Below are positions 11,001 to 20,446 of a stretch of DNA of 64,000 bases, piece after piece. Below the pieces are notes generated by a model. That model ran no database searches. It was not told the DNA's origin and saw only the letters and a list, made by a program, of their open reading frames with translations. Position 1 is the first letter of the stretch, and each line of letters starts with the position of its first letter. The stretch comes from Dysidea avara (lineage: Eukaryota; Porifera; Demospongiae; Dictyoceratida; Dysideidae): the NCBI RefSeq assembly GCF_963678975.1, contig NC_089280.1, forward strand, positions 1,454,501 through 1,518,500, in the 5' to 3' direction. The position numbers were made by a program, and so were the translations under genes.

Positions 11001-13840
11001 GTCAGCCTGTACATCACTCAGCTCCAGCTGTCACTACCATGTTTTTCTGCTGCCAAATACAGCAAAAGCTGTAGGCTCTATGGGCATTTCTGGGGCATAG
11101 TGATACTGTATATTAAATTTATTAGGTCCTGTGGAAGTGTTTTTGACGTGTTTCTTCCCAGTGACTCAGATACAAGCCTTCAAAGAGCTTTTTTCACTCG
11201 AAAACTACTAAAAGTTCAATAAAACGTCTATACAACCAGTAACTTAAAAAAATCGCTTCCACAGGACCTAGATATTTTAGTTGTTTAGCCACTTGTGTTG
11301 AAATTATAAGGATTCAGTAATCTGTTAGTCTGGTTTTTGGCGGTGCTTTTTTATAAAACATCGCTCTATTGTAGACCACACACCCAAGAACAGTCGTTGT
11401 TCTGTAGTAAAAACAAACAAGCACAATTAGTTGTATTGCTAACACTACACAGTTGTTGAAATTATTTATCCCTGCTTGGTTTAAAGCAGGTTTGGTAATT
11501 TGTTCCGCCCACGCATTTTAAACTATTCCGTAACCTTAACATGTACTAGTCATTATCCCACTAGGGACCTACAAAGAAGGCTACTGTGTAGCAGGGAGTC
11601 ATATAGACTGCAAGCTCTTTGTGGATCAAGTCACCACCTGGTCTGGGATTAAACATAATTTTAATATCATGTTTCTTACCCCCTGCTACACAGACTTTCA
11701 GTAGCCTTCTTTGTAGGTCCCTAGTGGGATAGTAACTAGTAAATGTTACTGGATCTGCAAAAACCCGACATTATGATGCATTTGTCAAATTCTTTATTGT
11801 TGAGTATTTATAATCTACTTAGCCAAGTGTATGCTCTGGCCAACTTTCAACCTTGTATGCCAATAAATTTTGGAGTTACAGCACTACAAAGTAGCAACAA
11901 CAGAAAGATGAATTTGTACAGCATATTATATTCGAAAAATAAATTACAGGTGCTTGCAATAATGGCTGTAACTTGCAAACACAATGCAGTACAGATTTGT
12001 AACTCGCACCATTGGGGAGTCCATTATTTGGTAAGTTTTCCTTCTATCACCTTTCTTCACTATATGCAGAGATGAAATCAGTGAAGAAAGTTCGATTGCG
12101 TACGATCGCTTCGACATGACATAAACAAACGCCCATAACTCACATATCCTTTAGTCTACTGCTCATTTTCAAACTCCCCTTGAGTATTCAAATAAGATGA
12201 TATCCAGGTTTTTGTCATTACACCCTTTCTTTACAAAGAACAAAGTGTTTAAAAATTTTAGGAATTTTTTTCTATTTACGCAATTATTTTACCCATTACA
12301 ATCAATAGCCTATACTGAAAATTTAGGCTTGCATCATTATGTTGGGTTTTGCAGATCCGGTCACAAATGTTAACTACTTGCCTACGTTTTAAAATTAATT
12401 AACCTCGGTGCCAAAAAGCACCTCAGTAGATGGTGTACACCTCTGTGTTAAGTTAATCTCAAATTATTACTTTTACAGTACTGTACTGCAAATAGTGCTC
12501 ACCTTAAATATTTAATCTACATTTTTTTTAAAAGCAAGTGCACAGCCACAGCTGGCTGAAGGCTGGCTGTGGACGCACACCTGATTTACTGAATTAGTTT
12601 TGAAAAACTTTGTGTTTGCGTGTCTGTCTGACACCCTCTTGAGCAAGAAGGCTTTGAGCTACAGAAAATATACCTTCATTCAATGAATAAAGGTTGTTGA
12701 TGTACTGTATTAAAGCTCAATTTTCTATTTACATGAAGGGGGTGTGGCTGGTAACTGAAACCAGTTGAAACAGTTTAGTAGGGACCTGTAACAGTCACAT
12801 ACGTGATGACTAACAAAACAATGTAACAGGCTTTGTAGGCTACCAGAAATGGCACATCTTCTTGAGCTGAAAGGGGCATAACCCCATTAAATGCGATGGA
12901 AAATTAAGAGCAGCCGTAGGCTTTGTGTAGAGAATTTGTGTATGATAACATGTTAAACAAACTATAAAACAGTTAAGAAGATACTTCTGTGTGTAATTTG
13001 TGATTTAAAGTGGTTTGCTCTCCTTAGCGATGTATAGCAATGTAATTGATGAATTGCAAAATAATTGAAATACATTTAATTTTAATGTACTGCATATGTT
13101 GTTAACAAAAATGGCAAGAAACAAACCTTGTGTGGTTAATTTATGATTAATTCAAGGATTGGCAATTGTCAATACAGAATCTTATCACCTTGGTGATGGT
13201 TTCCTTGCATGAAGAAGAAGCCAATCATGTAATTGAAGATGAAAGAGTGTAGAAGGCAGACACTCGTTGGAACCAGAAAAAGCACGTGCCATCTGTGAGT
13301 TAGTTATTGAGGCGTGACGAGCGCCACCCAAAATGTTGTCATTAAAAATGTCATACTAAATTAAAATAGTCTTAGTGCATCTAACTTCTAATCCAGCATT
13401 AAAACAAGAATTTTCACAGATGGTCAGATATTATCTTTTTAAATAGTCAAAACCCGTGTGTCTTCCTGAGTAGTCGCAAGGCTAGAGGCCAAACAAAGCA
13501 GTACATGGCCGCCATTTTTTGGGGGACCCTACTTACTAAACAGTACTACTGTACTGTTTGAGGACATGAATGGTGCTGATCTTTAACGCTTCGTTTCCAG
13601 TACATTAAATATATTATTGTGGTTAATGTGGAATGCTGGATGTAGAAACTGGGTGTAAACCTCCTAGAAGTGTTGTAGTGTACTATACTATGTAATATAA
13701 TCAAGTGTGTTAAAATGACCCTTACTGCTACAGATGACAACAGGCCAGTCAGTCCTGTCACCCCATTGGATGGAATACAAGCTGTAATACAGTGCCTGGA
13801 GGCTGTACTGGAAGAAGAGCAATCAGAGTCTGACTCCTAA
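7458..13840 (+). CDS. TPR-repeat protein gene, 8 exons to the stop, one in-frame TAA
   Basis: Exons: 7458-7639, 7687-7774, 7826-7945, 8396-8497, 8547-8666, 8717-9483, 10241-10446 and 13734-13840. All junctions are GT-AG, phases agree and the total is 564 codons. The first five exons encode consecutive tetratricopeptide-like helix pairs (ASAYNNLGVLMKMLG, AAFANLGGSHEMLMEYPLA, ALCNVGNCLRAQGQLEEAY, VAVLNLAITSEAIGDLHKS, LLLLGALYYETGQLVKAKD), so a scaffold that binds partner proteins is likely. The rest is a basic, Ser-rich region, a Gln/Pro-rich exon (QPHPPNEVQPQSQDQNQ) and an acidic end (EEEQSESDS). An in-frame TAA at 8756-8758 (codon 218) separates the TPR part from the tail, yet the frame stays open for 240 codons beyond it. 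This means nonsense mutation, sequencing error or a short isoform. ATG 7458 is only the first Met of the conserved frame; upstream exons may be missing. The last intron is 3.3 kb and full of repeats. Confidence 0.75.
8036..8192. mobile_element. Mariner-type MITE in a TPR intron
   Basis: It starts CAGTGGAACCTGTTAATCAGG after a TA and ends near CCTAGTTTCAGTG before a TA. The left end equals the interrupted element at 1434 in copy A. The right terminus is degenerate, so its boundary is approximate. Confidence 0.55.
10785..12400. repeat. Nested inverted-repeat elements in the last TPR intron
   Basis: Three complementary pairs are visible. The outer pair is AATGTAGGCAAGTAGTTAA at 10790 and TTAACTACTTGCCTACGTT near 12370. 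A second, AAGGTTACGGTATAGT at about 10808, meets ACTATTCCGTAACCTT at about 11522. A third, TACTGGATCTGCAAAAACCC at about 11745, meets GGGTTTTGCAGATCCGGTC at about 12345. They look like insertions inside older insertions. No transposase frame was seen. Confidence 0.65.
11554..11731. mobile_element. Short MITE with about 33-bp terminal inverted repeats
   Basis: TATCCCACTAGGGACCTAC opens the element and GTAGGTCCCTAGTGGGATA closes it; the arms stay complementary through AAAGAAGGCTACTG. It lies between the second and third inverted pairs of the nested set. The target duplication is unclear. Confidence 0.8.
13200..13560. repeat. Dispersed repeat shared with 42690-43190
   Basis: Both loci contain GGCAGACACTYGTTGGAACC followed by GAAAA-GCAC, and further on AAACAGTACNAYNGTACTGTTTGA, in the same order and similar spacing. 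No coding frame or terminal repeat was identified. Confidence 0.6.
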
Positions 13841-14373
13841 TAGTGCACACCATTACATTATTGTACAGATAAACTGAATTTGATGTTGTGTCCTCTATAC
13901 CTTAGAGAGTGTGTGCATGTGTTTGTGTTCTTCTTGTACTTGTCACTACCAAAGTGTTGTCTGTGTAGTTGCTGTCATATGTGTAACTGCTTTCATACAC
14001 TTCAAACAAAATATTTATATGATCTTAGTTAAACATATTGGCTCTGTATATGGCATAACGCTATCTGTTGATCTTAATCTCTTCCTCATTAATTGCTTGT
14101 AAGACACAGAAGAATGAGAGGGCCAACAGTGACATAATTATGTTGACTGAACCATGCATCAATATACCTCACAATATACTGGTATGTGACATTGTACGAG
14201 CATATCTCCTTGAAGCTCCGAGATGGTATTTTAAATTATTTAATTAGAACATCTAACTATTTACTGTATTCCATTGGGTAAATACTGCACTTTAATTGTA
14301 GAGTAGGCTTGTGGTCAAGTTTGAATAGTTGCTGCATCAACAAGGTAATACATGTCGTAGTGTTTAACCAAGT

Positions 14374-14887
14374 AAGGGGCGGAGATATAGGGGGCTCAAG
14401 CCCCCCACTTTGACATCGGGGGGGGGGCATATCTCACAATACACATGCATTATGAACAGCAAAAGTGACATTACAAAGTACAAAATTATAGCTGAACTTT
14501 ATGTTTTACTATGCCTAATCCAAGACACAATGACTTGCTAGTACTCTAAAATTTAATTTGGTGGCAAGTTTTCACTCACTCTCTTTGATGTTCCATCTTT
14601 TACCCATCCATATTCTGTGAAAGACGTTAGCCATTTTGCCATGCCACCTGCAGAGTAGGTGCTAAACTATGACGTCACGTGATGCGAAGGGCACTTGATT
14701 ATACTTTAATGGAAGTTTTGGTCTAATTTTTAAAAATTTCCTGGGGGCATGCCCCCAAACCCTCTAGATAGGTCATGCTTTGCACTTCACCAAGTGAAGT
14801 CATTTCTACCAGTGTGCCCCCCTTAGCAAAATCCTATAGATTCTCCCCTGGAGCCCCCCAAGTTTTTGATAGTTGTCTCCGCCCCTG
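14374..14887. mobile_element. GGGGCGGAG-type MITE
   Basis: The ends AAGGGGCGGAGA and TCTCCGCCCCTG are inverted repeats, with further complementary blocks inside (GGGGGCTCAAGCCCCCC against GGAGCCCCCCAAG). It resembles the GGGGCGGATCC elements at 1440 and 57676. A target duplication was not found, and the first base pair of the left end looks mutated. Confidence 0.65.
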
Positions 14888-15016
14888 ACAGTACATATAA
14901 ACCTTATTAAAATAATTATGCAATTTTCTAAATATATTTGAAGTCATGTTTAGGTACATTAGTAACGTATGTTAGCATGCAGAAGAGGGAGAGGAGAAGT
15001 ATCTTACTGCCAGCTG

Positions 15017-15473
15017 TAGGGACCTGCCGATTATGCTGGCATAATTTTGAGCATAATAGGTACCTAAAAGCATTGAGCATAATGCCAGCATAATAGGCTA
15101 AATATTTGTACGATAGTGTAAATTCTTGCTGGAAAAATGACAATTGCAAAATAAGATCGATATACTCTAATAGAGCAGTCAGTAACTCTAATAGAACAAT
15201 CATCAAACTGACTGTTCTATTAGAGTATATCGATCTTTTCTCTTACATGTAGGCGTGCAGCAAGAATTTATTATTTGTGTTCCAGCCACTCATTTTTTTC
15301 TTTCTATACAGTGTTAAACTAGTAGCAAAGCATATGAACTAAGGCATGGACACTGAGCATAATCGAGCATAATAGGTAAATATTGAGCATTAATTTAAGC
15401 ATAATAGGTGAATTTTTGAGCAGTGCAGCATAGCATAATAGGTAAAATTATGAGCATAATCGGCGGGTCCCTA
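15017..15473. mobile_element. hAT MITE with 8-bp TSD GCCAGCTG
   Basis: The ends TAGGGACCTGCCGATTATGC and GCATAATCGGCGGGTCCCTA are inverted repeats. GCCAGCTG is duplicated at 15009-15016 and 15474-15481. The body has many GAGCATAAT/AGCATAATAGG boxes. Its centre (15154-15240) is itself a hairpin built from AAGATCGATATACTCTAATA and its reverse. A degenerate relative lies near 33680-33760. Confidence 0.9.
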
Positions 15474-16059
15474 GCCAGCTGTATGTATCTCATGTTATGA
15501 CCAAGGGTGGATGTAGATCCAATACTAATAATAGAGCTGTCCAGTTCAGATGGTTTAACATTGTTGTGACACTAGTTGTTCTGTTGTAGTTGTTATACAC
15601 AAACCTCATTGAACAGCTGAGTGTTCAATCATTTAAATTAGCTATCATCACTGACCAGATGTGGGGGCCAGACATTAATTTTGAAGTATATGCTGGATTT
15701 ATCTAAATCATGATCATTTACGTCACAGAAGTTTGAAGTTAATTATATAAGGTTTCCTGAAATTGGCTTTAATTTTGTTGGTAACGAAGGTATTAATTTT
15801 GGCACTATCGTAATCTAGTATTAAAGTAGGGGAGTATACTACACCTGATGGTCTACAGTTGGATGGGGCTAGATAACGTGCAGAGGATATATATATATAG
15901 TAGAGCTATATACTTGTCTGGTAAGCTCAAGTGGGACACCATACAATCCTGATAGCTATTATTAGTCATTGTAGCAAATCTTCACCTGTAACTTAATGAA
16001 TATTCAGATTCTGTTTGGTTGGTGGTGATTAGAATTCAGTCACATCACCATTATGCACT

Positions 16060-16370
16060 AGACATATTAAAAATTTAAAATAAGAAATAGGGATCTCTGA
16101 AAAAAGCCACGAAACAAGAAGGGATCACTGGGGGTGGTAATGTAAACCACAAATCCCTATTTTGACTCTCTGTCATAAATTTTTAGTTACATGCTCTGTC
16201 AATTTGAAGTGAGTCAAAATAGGAGTTTGTGGTTTACATTACCACCGACAGAGAGTCAAAATAGGGATTTGTGGTTTACATTACCACCCCCAGCGATCCC
16301 TTCTTGTTTCGTGGCTTTTTTCAGCGATCCCTATTTCTTATTTTAAATTTTTAATATGTCTAGTTTGTGT
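16060..16370. repeat. Inverted-repeat element, GATCGCTG family, copy 2
   Basis: The arms start CTAGACATATTAAAAATTT and AAATAGGGATCTCTG and return in reverse with GATCCCTATTTCTTATTTT. A truncated relative follows at 16505-16600 next to a second copy of the flanking sequence (TTTTTAATATGTCTAGTTTG), so a local duplication also happened. Confidence 0.8.
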
Positions 16371-16599
16371 ACTTTTTTCCAATCCATTTATGGATTATAA
16401 GTTAATTGGCACATTAGTGTAGTAAGCTAACAGACATTCCTCAGTTTAAAAGGTTAACTCAATAACTAGATATCTTAACGCATTATTAATTTTGTATTTA
16501 TAGAGAGTCAAAATAGGGATTTGTGGTTTACATTACCATCCCAGCAAAATTTTTAATATGTCTAGTTTGTGTACTTTATTCCAAATCCATTTACGGATT

Positions 16600-17614
16600 A
16601 TAAGTTAATTGATACATTAGTGTAGTAAGCTAACAGAGATTTCCTTAGTTTAAAAGGCTAACTCATTAGATATGTTAATGCAATATTAATTTTGTAATCT
16701 ATGATAAAGACTGTATTTTCATCCTGATTTGTACACACACAAAATATAAGGCAGGATACATTAATTCCTAGTCTATACTCAGTGTTTGAGCCATCATCGT
16801 CACACTTGGTGCCGTTGCTGAAAACACACTGCTATATGAACTACCTATCTGTCAGAAGAATTACTGATTGTGCACCTATCATACAGGAGACAGTGTTGAT
16901 GACAGCACAGGAGACTTGAAGAAGAACAAGATGTCTTAGGTGTTTATTCTAACAGAAGGACAAGAATGAAACTCTATGATACAAGTTATAAGAATGGTAA
17001 CTGTTAGTGTTGTAATTCCTGTAGAGTCCAATTTTTTTTTCAAAAGAGAAGATAAATTTTTCACGTGATATAACGATGCATACATCAAGCACGTGCATTA
17101 TAGGTGTAGAGTTGTCTAGCAGAATAGGTAGTGAAGAGATAGCTATACATTGTAGCTGTAGTGCTATTATTGTAGCGATGACGCTTTACAACACCTTTGT
17201 ATAAATGCACATATGAACAGGGCTGAATACAGCAGCAACACTGTGAGTTGGTATTAATCAAGCAAATAGGAGATGGCTAGGCTTGGCCGAAAAGTCTTCC
17301 TATGCTGGTGTCTTCATGTACAAATCACAATGTCACTACTAGTGGCCAGTGCATGGCATAGCCGGTCTGACATGATTACCAGGGATTTGGCAGTGATTAT
17401 CCATGCAGGAGTACTTTAAACTGGCATATTGAGTTTTAATTGCCAGGACTTAGACTGGGCTCTAGCCCTGGAAAGCCTAGGTGTAGCCTGCTAGCAGCAG
17501 TGTGTCATAAAGTGGAACACCATAGGTATAGTCAGCAAAGTCTGGTTAGCATGCGGTCATAGCTAAATGTTTGCAACTGTCAATGTCACTGTCAGGCTTC
17601 ACACTCTGTAAGTT
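16600..17614. other. Intergenic, no gene seen
   Basis: No supported exon, repeat boundary or RNA gene was found in this stretch. Confidence 0.5.
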
Positions 17615-17623
17615 GTTTATGAC

Positions 17624-17907
17624 TAGTCTGGCGCCGCCCGCCCCTTCGCATAAAGTAAGGGTCTGGTGAAATACAGATACTAAATCATTTCTAGCGCCCA
17701 GATTCGGCGCTAGCCAATTAGTGCATGCCAATGACGTTCACACAGAAATCGCCTTGGCAACACAATGCTTTTGTTCGAATTGAAGTGCAATCATCTGACG
17801 TAACAAGCAATACGTACGCTGTCTAATTGAATTCCTTTTGAAATGATTAGGTATTTGTATTTCACCAGACCCTTACTTTTTGCGAAGAGGCGGGCGGCGC
17901 CAGACTA
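17624..17907. mobile_element. MULE-type MITE, 9-bp TSD GTTTATGAC
   Basis: The ends TAGTCTGGCGCCGCCCGCC and GGCGGGCGGCGCCAGACTA are inverted repeats. GTTTATGAC is duplicated exactly at 17615-17623 and 17908-17916. The subterminal AGGGTCTGGTGAA/TTCACCAGACCCTT boxes are shared with the element at 4774, so both belong to one superfamily. Confidence 0.9.
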
Positions 17908-17957
17908 GTTTATGACATGGATACCATATGGGGAGGGTTGTTGATGATATATGGTTA

Positions 17958-18349
17958 GGCCACTCCAAATAAATTCTCTGTTTCCCGTCCTGGACTCAGG
18001 CATATTTGCATGCGAGCGGGCGGTCCATTTCCATTATTTCATTATAAGATTGGCTAGCTATTCAAGCCATTATTTTCCTGGTACTGCCAAAAAGGCTGCA
18101 TAAAAGCATGCTTAAGCTTGTTCCTTCCTTTGTAAGTTGCAAAAATAGCACAAACGTGAAGTTTGTGCTGACTTGATAGCACTGCTGACACGTGAGCTGA
18201 CACTGTTTCAAGATAGCTTTTACTGAGCCTATCAGTATGCAAGAATAACCGGAAAATAATGGAAGAATACGGAATAATGGAATATTTAGAGCTGGCAGTA
18301 ACCAGATGCGGGCGGTGGACGGGAAACAGAGAATTTATTTGGAGTGGCC
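17958..18349. mobile_element. PIF/Harbinger MITE, TTA target, copy 2
   Basis: The ends are GGCCACTCCAAATAAATTC and its reverse, with TTA at 17955-17957 and 18350-18352. It is the same length as the copy at 5490, in the opposite orientation relative to its asymmetric core. Confidence 0.9.
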
Positions 18350-18462
18350 TTAGACCACAAAATATTTTAAATGGTAGGGTTGTAATAAACACCCCACCCA
18401 ACCTTTTTTGCGTGTGAAAAGCAGCCATGATATCAGTGTTAACATTTATCTTCCACCTATAA

Positions 18463-18844
18463 GGCCACTCCAAAAATAAATTCTCTGTTTCCCGTCCACC
18501 GCCCGCATCTAGTTATTGCCAGCTCTAAATATTCCAATATTCCGTATTCTTCCATTATTTTCCGGTTATTGTTGCATACTGACAGGCTCATTTGAAACCA
18601 TGTCAGCTCATGTGTTAGCAGTGCTATCAAGTCTGCACAAACTTCACGTTTTGTGCTATTTTTGCAACTTCAAAAGGAAGGAACAAGCTTAAGCATACTT
18701 TTATGTAGCTTTTTATGATTGTGCAAGGTAAATAATGGCTTGAAAAGCTGCCAATCTTATAATGAATAATGGAAATGAACCGCCGCCCGCATGCAAATAT
18801 GCTTGAGTCCAGGATTGGAAACAGAGAATTTATTTGGAGTGGCC
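18463..18844. mobile_element. PIF/Harbinger MITE, TAA target, copy 3
   Basis: The ends are GGCCACTCCAAAAATAAATT and AATTTATTTGGAGTGGCC, with TAA at 18460-18462 and 18845-18847. It sits 110 bp from copy 2. Confidence 0.9.
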
Positions 18845-18847
18845 TAA

Positions 18848-19340
18848 TGGACAAACAAAGCACTCACTGTGATGGCTAGGAAGAAGAATAAACTGAATGC
18901 CTTGCATGCGCGCTTGAACGGCTTCTCGTAGCGAAGACGGGAAGCTCACTAGAGACCCTATTATGGCGATATATTGTAGAGTGCTGCACAACTTCAATCT
19001 GCCATCTATTAACGTTATAAAGACCATAGTTGAACAATATGCATCTTGAGCACACAAGATCCCGTAATTTTGTTCTTCTAGGGCTTCTTCCGTATACGGA
19101 ACAGCAGGCAATGGCGAAGAAGAACTTAGAAATTTATCGAGGTTGAGGCCGGTTAACGATCTGTGGAGTACGGGTTAATTAATGGGTCATGGACACGCGG
19201 AAGGACTCAGTGAGTAAGGCTGTGTAGTTTTTATCGCGAAAAATGGAAGCCTTGGGCTGTACCAAGAGTTCCTCTTTCTATATCAGTTATGAACTCTTGG
19301 CTGTACACGAGTGAAACAAAATAAAATTTAAAAAAGGGGG
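18848..19340. other. Intergenic; open minus-strand stretch of unknown meaning
   Basis: On the minus strand 19111-18863 is open (MPAVPYTEEALEEQNYGILC and on) with possible splice signals. I do not recognise it and cannot tell a host exon from chance. A run of about 16 G at 19337-19352 precedes the LINE. Confidence 0.3.
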
Positions 19341-19418
19341 GGGGGGGGGGGCTCAACTTCGTCCTTCACTACATCTCCTTCGTCTTAACTTCAAGACAGA
19401 CCTAAACGACGTGGTACC

Positions 19419-20446
19419 GTGTCAGCTTTAACGGTACCCTCAAGGCCAGCTGTATTCGTACCCTTCTGTTGTTTTGTGTGTCCTTTTTCAGCTCTGTGCC
19501 GGGCGCCAATTGGAGAAACCATGCTTGCGAACAGAATTAAACGCCCCAGAACAGAATCGCCGTCGAAGAACAGCCCGGAGAACTGTATTGTTTGTTCAGA
19601 AAAGGCTACTGAAGACGTATTTGAATGATGTTGGTGCGAGAGTCGTCAGCACAGTGTGTGCGCCAAGATAAGTCCTGATCAGTGTAGTGTTTTGAGTAAT
19701 GTAGTGGGTAATATTGTGTTCTTTTGCTTAACATGCCTTGAAAAAGTGCCTATGGCCTTACAATATTTTGAAGAGCAAGTATGTGTTGATACTAGGCTGG
19801 AGTCTGTTGAAAGCAAACTTCAAGAGGTCCAATCCACCGAAAAGAAACTTTCTGAGGCAATTAAAAACATTGAATCCCAACTCGGTGGATATCACACGGA
19901 AATCACATCGGCAATAGCCAACAATTCCTCATCTGCCAACAACACAGATCCCACATCTTCACATACACCAACCGCAATTTCTGAGGAATCAGTTGTATGC
20001 TTAGCATCATCTTTGGCAGTGGAACAGAGGGAGAAAGAAAAAGGCAACTGAATGTTATTCTGCATAACCTGGTTGAGCCCACTGCTTCTGAGGGAGCCAA
20101 TAGAAAGAAAGAAGACATTAAGAAATGTAGCTCAATATTTCAAACCTACCTGGGGTCCCAAGTATGCATTACAAATGCTATTCGTCTGGGAAAGAAGTCA
20201 GACAAGCCACGTCTATTGAAGTTAACTCTCAGCTCAACCCAAGAAAAGTTCTCAATCCTGAAGAATAAGATCAAATTGAGATCATCAAGCAACCCAGAAT
20301 ATGTACGAAAACTATTCATTACACCTGACCTTACCCCTGGAGAACAGAAGCGACACAAAGAATTGCACCAACAATTAGCAGATATGAATAAAGAAGGAAA
20401 TTTATACATGATAAAAAATGGAAAGATAGTGCAGAGGCCGACGTGA
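19419..20446 (+). pseudogene. LINE ORF1 (zinc finger, coiled coil, RNA-binding region)
   Basis: The protein starts in one frame with a Cys-rich finger: CIVCSEKATEDVFE, then CWCESRQHSVC and FFCLTCLEKVP, a PHD-like C-C/C-C/H-C/C-C spacing known from CR1 ORF1 proteins. A TGA at 19626-19628 interrupts the finger. A coiled-coil-like stretch (RLESVESKLQEVQSTEKKL) follows. A frameshift near 20025-20050 leads into RQLNVILHNLVEP and a basic region up to GKIVQRPT at 20446, resembling the RNA-binding part of LINE ORF1 proteins. ORF1 probably binds the element RNA as a chaperone and particle protein, by analogy with the family. The stop of ORF1 overlaps the start of ORF2 by four bases. Confidence 0.75.

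Noticed and set aside
11743-12075. 110-codon frame in the last TPR intron
   Set aside because: It begins inside an inverted-repeat terminus, shows no domain and no splice compatibility with the TPR gene; likely chance.
18054-18473. 139-codon minus-strand frame
   Set aside because: It lies inside and across a Harbinger MITE, and its pieces recur at 5.5 kb and 18.7 kb with the element.
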